This document shows positions 6,021 through 6,816 of a stretch of DNA of 6,816 nucleotides, in pieces. The position numbers were made by a program, and so were the translations under genes. Below the pieces are notes generated by a model that did no database searches, had not been told where the DNA came from, and worked only from the letters and a program-made list of their open reading frames with translations. The stretch is from Verrucomicrobiota bacterium (GTDB lineage: Bacteria > Verrucomicrobiota > Verrucomicrobiia > Chthoniobacterales > UBA10450). The number at the start of each line of letters is the position of its first letter. The first letter of the stretch is position 1. Location: assembly GCA_003219095.1 (NCBI GenBank), contig QHPM01000211.1, positions 1 to 6,816 of the forward strand, given 5' to 3'.

Positions 6021-6816
6021 ATGATCAAGGAAATTCGTTACGCCACTCGCCAGTTAGCTAAGCATCCCGGCTTTACCCTTGTCGCTGCGCTTACGCTCGC
6101 GCTCGGAATCGGCGCGAACACTGCCATCTTTAGCGTCGTTAATGCGCTGCTGCTGCGACCGTTGCCTTACCCGCATTCCGATCGTCTCGTTCTTCTGCGC
6201 GAGCGCTCCGAGACTTTCGAATCCGGCTCCGTTAGTTATCCTAACTACCTCGATTGGCGCGCAGCCCAACGCGGATTTACCGATCTCGCGCTGTTCCGGC
6301 GCGATCGTGCCAATCTCTCCGGCAGAATCGGCGAGGCCAATCCGGAACGAATCGGCGCCGCGCGCGTGACCTGGAGCTTCTTCGGAATCCTCGGGCTGCC
6401 GCCAACACTTGGGCGCGATTTTGCGGAGGCTGACGATTTGCCGGGGAGTAGAAAAGTGGTGCTCATCACCCACGGCCTTTGGCAACGACGCTTCGGCGGA
6501 TCGCGCGACGTTCTGGGTCAGCAGCTCATGATCGATGGTGCTCCTCGCGAAATCATTGGCGTTGTTCCAGAACAGATCGGACTTCCGCGTCTGGCTGAGG
6601 TTTATTTACCACTGGATGAACTTCGCGCTGAGGACGGCGTTCTCCGCCGTGGGAATCACCCCGGTTTTTCGGCGCTGGGCAGATTGAAACCAGGAGTCAC
6701 TCTCGCGCAGGCGGCCGACGACATGAACAAGATCGCGCACGACCTGGCGCGACGTTATCCGGAAGAAGATGCCGGACGCACGGTGAGCGCACGCATTTTG
6801 CTCGAGGCCGCGGTGG
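6021..6816 (+). CDS. ADOP/MacB-like permease, third in tandem (N-terminal part, cut by window edge)
   Basis: The frame is open from ATG 6021 to the last base, giving 265 complete codons with no stop; the rest lies beyond the window. It starts MIKEIRYATRQLAKHPGF, then TM1 with LALGIGANTAIFSVVN (26-41) and LLLRPLPYPHSDRL (43-56). The first periplasmic MacB domain follows: SVSYPNYLDWRAAQ (70-83), ANLSG (97-101), LGRDFAEADD (130-139), LWQRRFGG (153-160), REIIGVVPEQ (176-185) and RLKPGVT (221-227). These motifs line up with the two complete upstream permeases at nearly identical spacing, so the full protein is expected to be about 800 residues with a second half like theirs. It is closer to the first permease, sharing LRPLPYP..DR and the NLSG...ER region. 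The start is 5 bases after the previous stop, with no Shine-Dalgarno sequence. No break is visible. Whether an ATPase gene follows cannot be seen. Confidence 0.9.
   Translation, partial: MIKEIRYATRQLAKHPGFTLVAALTLALGIGANTAIFSVVNALLLRPLPYPHSDRLVLLRERSETFESGSVSYPNYLDWRAAQRGFTDLALFRRDRANLSGRIGEANPERIGAARVTWSFFGILGLPPTLGRDFAEADDLPGSRKVVLITHGLWQRRFGGSRDVLGQQLMIDGAPREIIGVVPEQIGLPRLAEVYLPLDELRAEDGVLRRGNHPGFSALGRLKPGVTLAQAADDMNKIAHDLARRYPEEDAGRTVSARILLEAAV

Noticed and set aside
1..6816. CRISPR arrays, tRNA or rRNA genes, insertion sequences, attachment sites or toxin-antitoxin genes
   Set aside because: No regularly spaced direct repeats, tRNA-like folds with acceptor ends, transposase motifs or terminal inverted repeats were found by eye on either strand.

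Overview
The window looks like a GC-rich Gram-negative bacterial chromosome. It crosses the boundary between a core ribosomal operon and an accessory permease cluster. It begins inside the last codons of rpoA (RNA polymerase alpha subunit), followed 7 bases later by rplQ (ribosomal protein L17). This is the usual 3' end of the alpha operon. The RpoA end (GKKSLNEIK followed by LGMKFD), the lysine-rich L17 tail and the tandem ADOP/MacB-type permeases together suggest Verrucomicrobiota, perhaps a soil Chthoniobacterales lineage. Acidobacteriota is the main alternative. The lineage is an inference from family knowledge and was not tested by any search.

Layout: 1-174, rpoA 3' end. 182-664, rplQ. 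683-706, an intrinsic terminator closing the operon, followed directly by further hairpins (721-741 and about 749-761) that look like a small dispersed-hairpin array. 872-891, another hairpin. 912-1106, a short ORF for a single-pass membrane protein of unknown function. 1135-3561, 3568-6015 and 6021 to the window end: three consecutive large permeases in one direction, separated by only 6 and 5 bases, the third cut by the window edge.

The three large genes are paralogous members of the MacB-like/FtsX 'duplicated orphan permease' (ADOP) group. The two complete ones have two (MacB periplasmic domain + FtsX) halves in one chain and about eight membrane segments. None carries an ATP-binding domain, and no ATPase gene is seen here. 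Any transport or mechanotransmission would need an ATPase from elsewhere or from beyond the right edge. The substrate cannot be read from the sequence. The tight spacing implies one transcript with translational coupling. Shine-Dalgarno-like sequences are weak or absent at all five visible starts.

I did not find convincing evidence of a new defence, mobile or RNA-guided system. The parts most worth checking are the small membrane protein, the intergenic hairpin array, and the ATPase-less tandem permeases.
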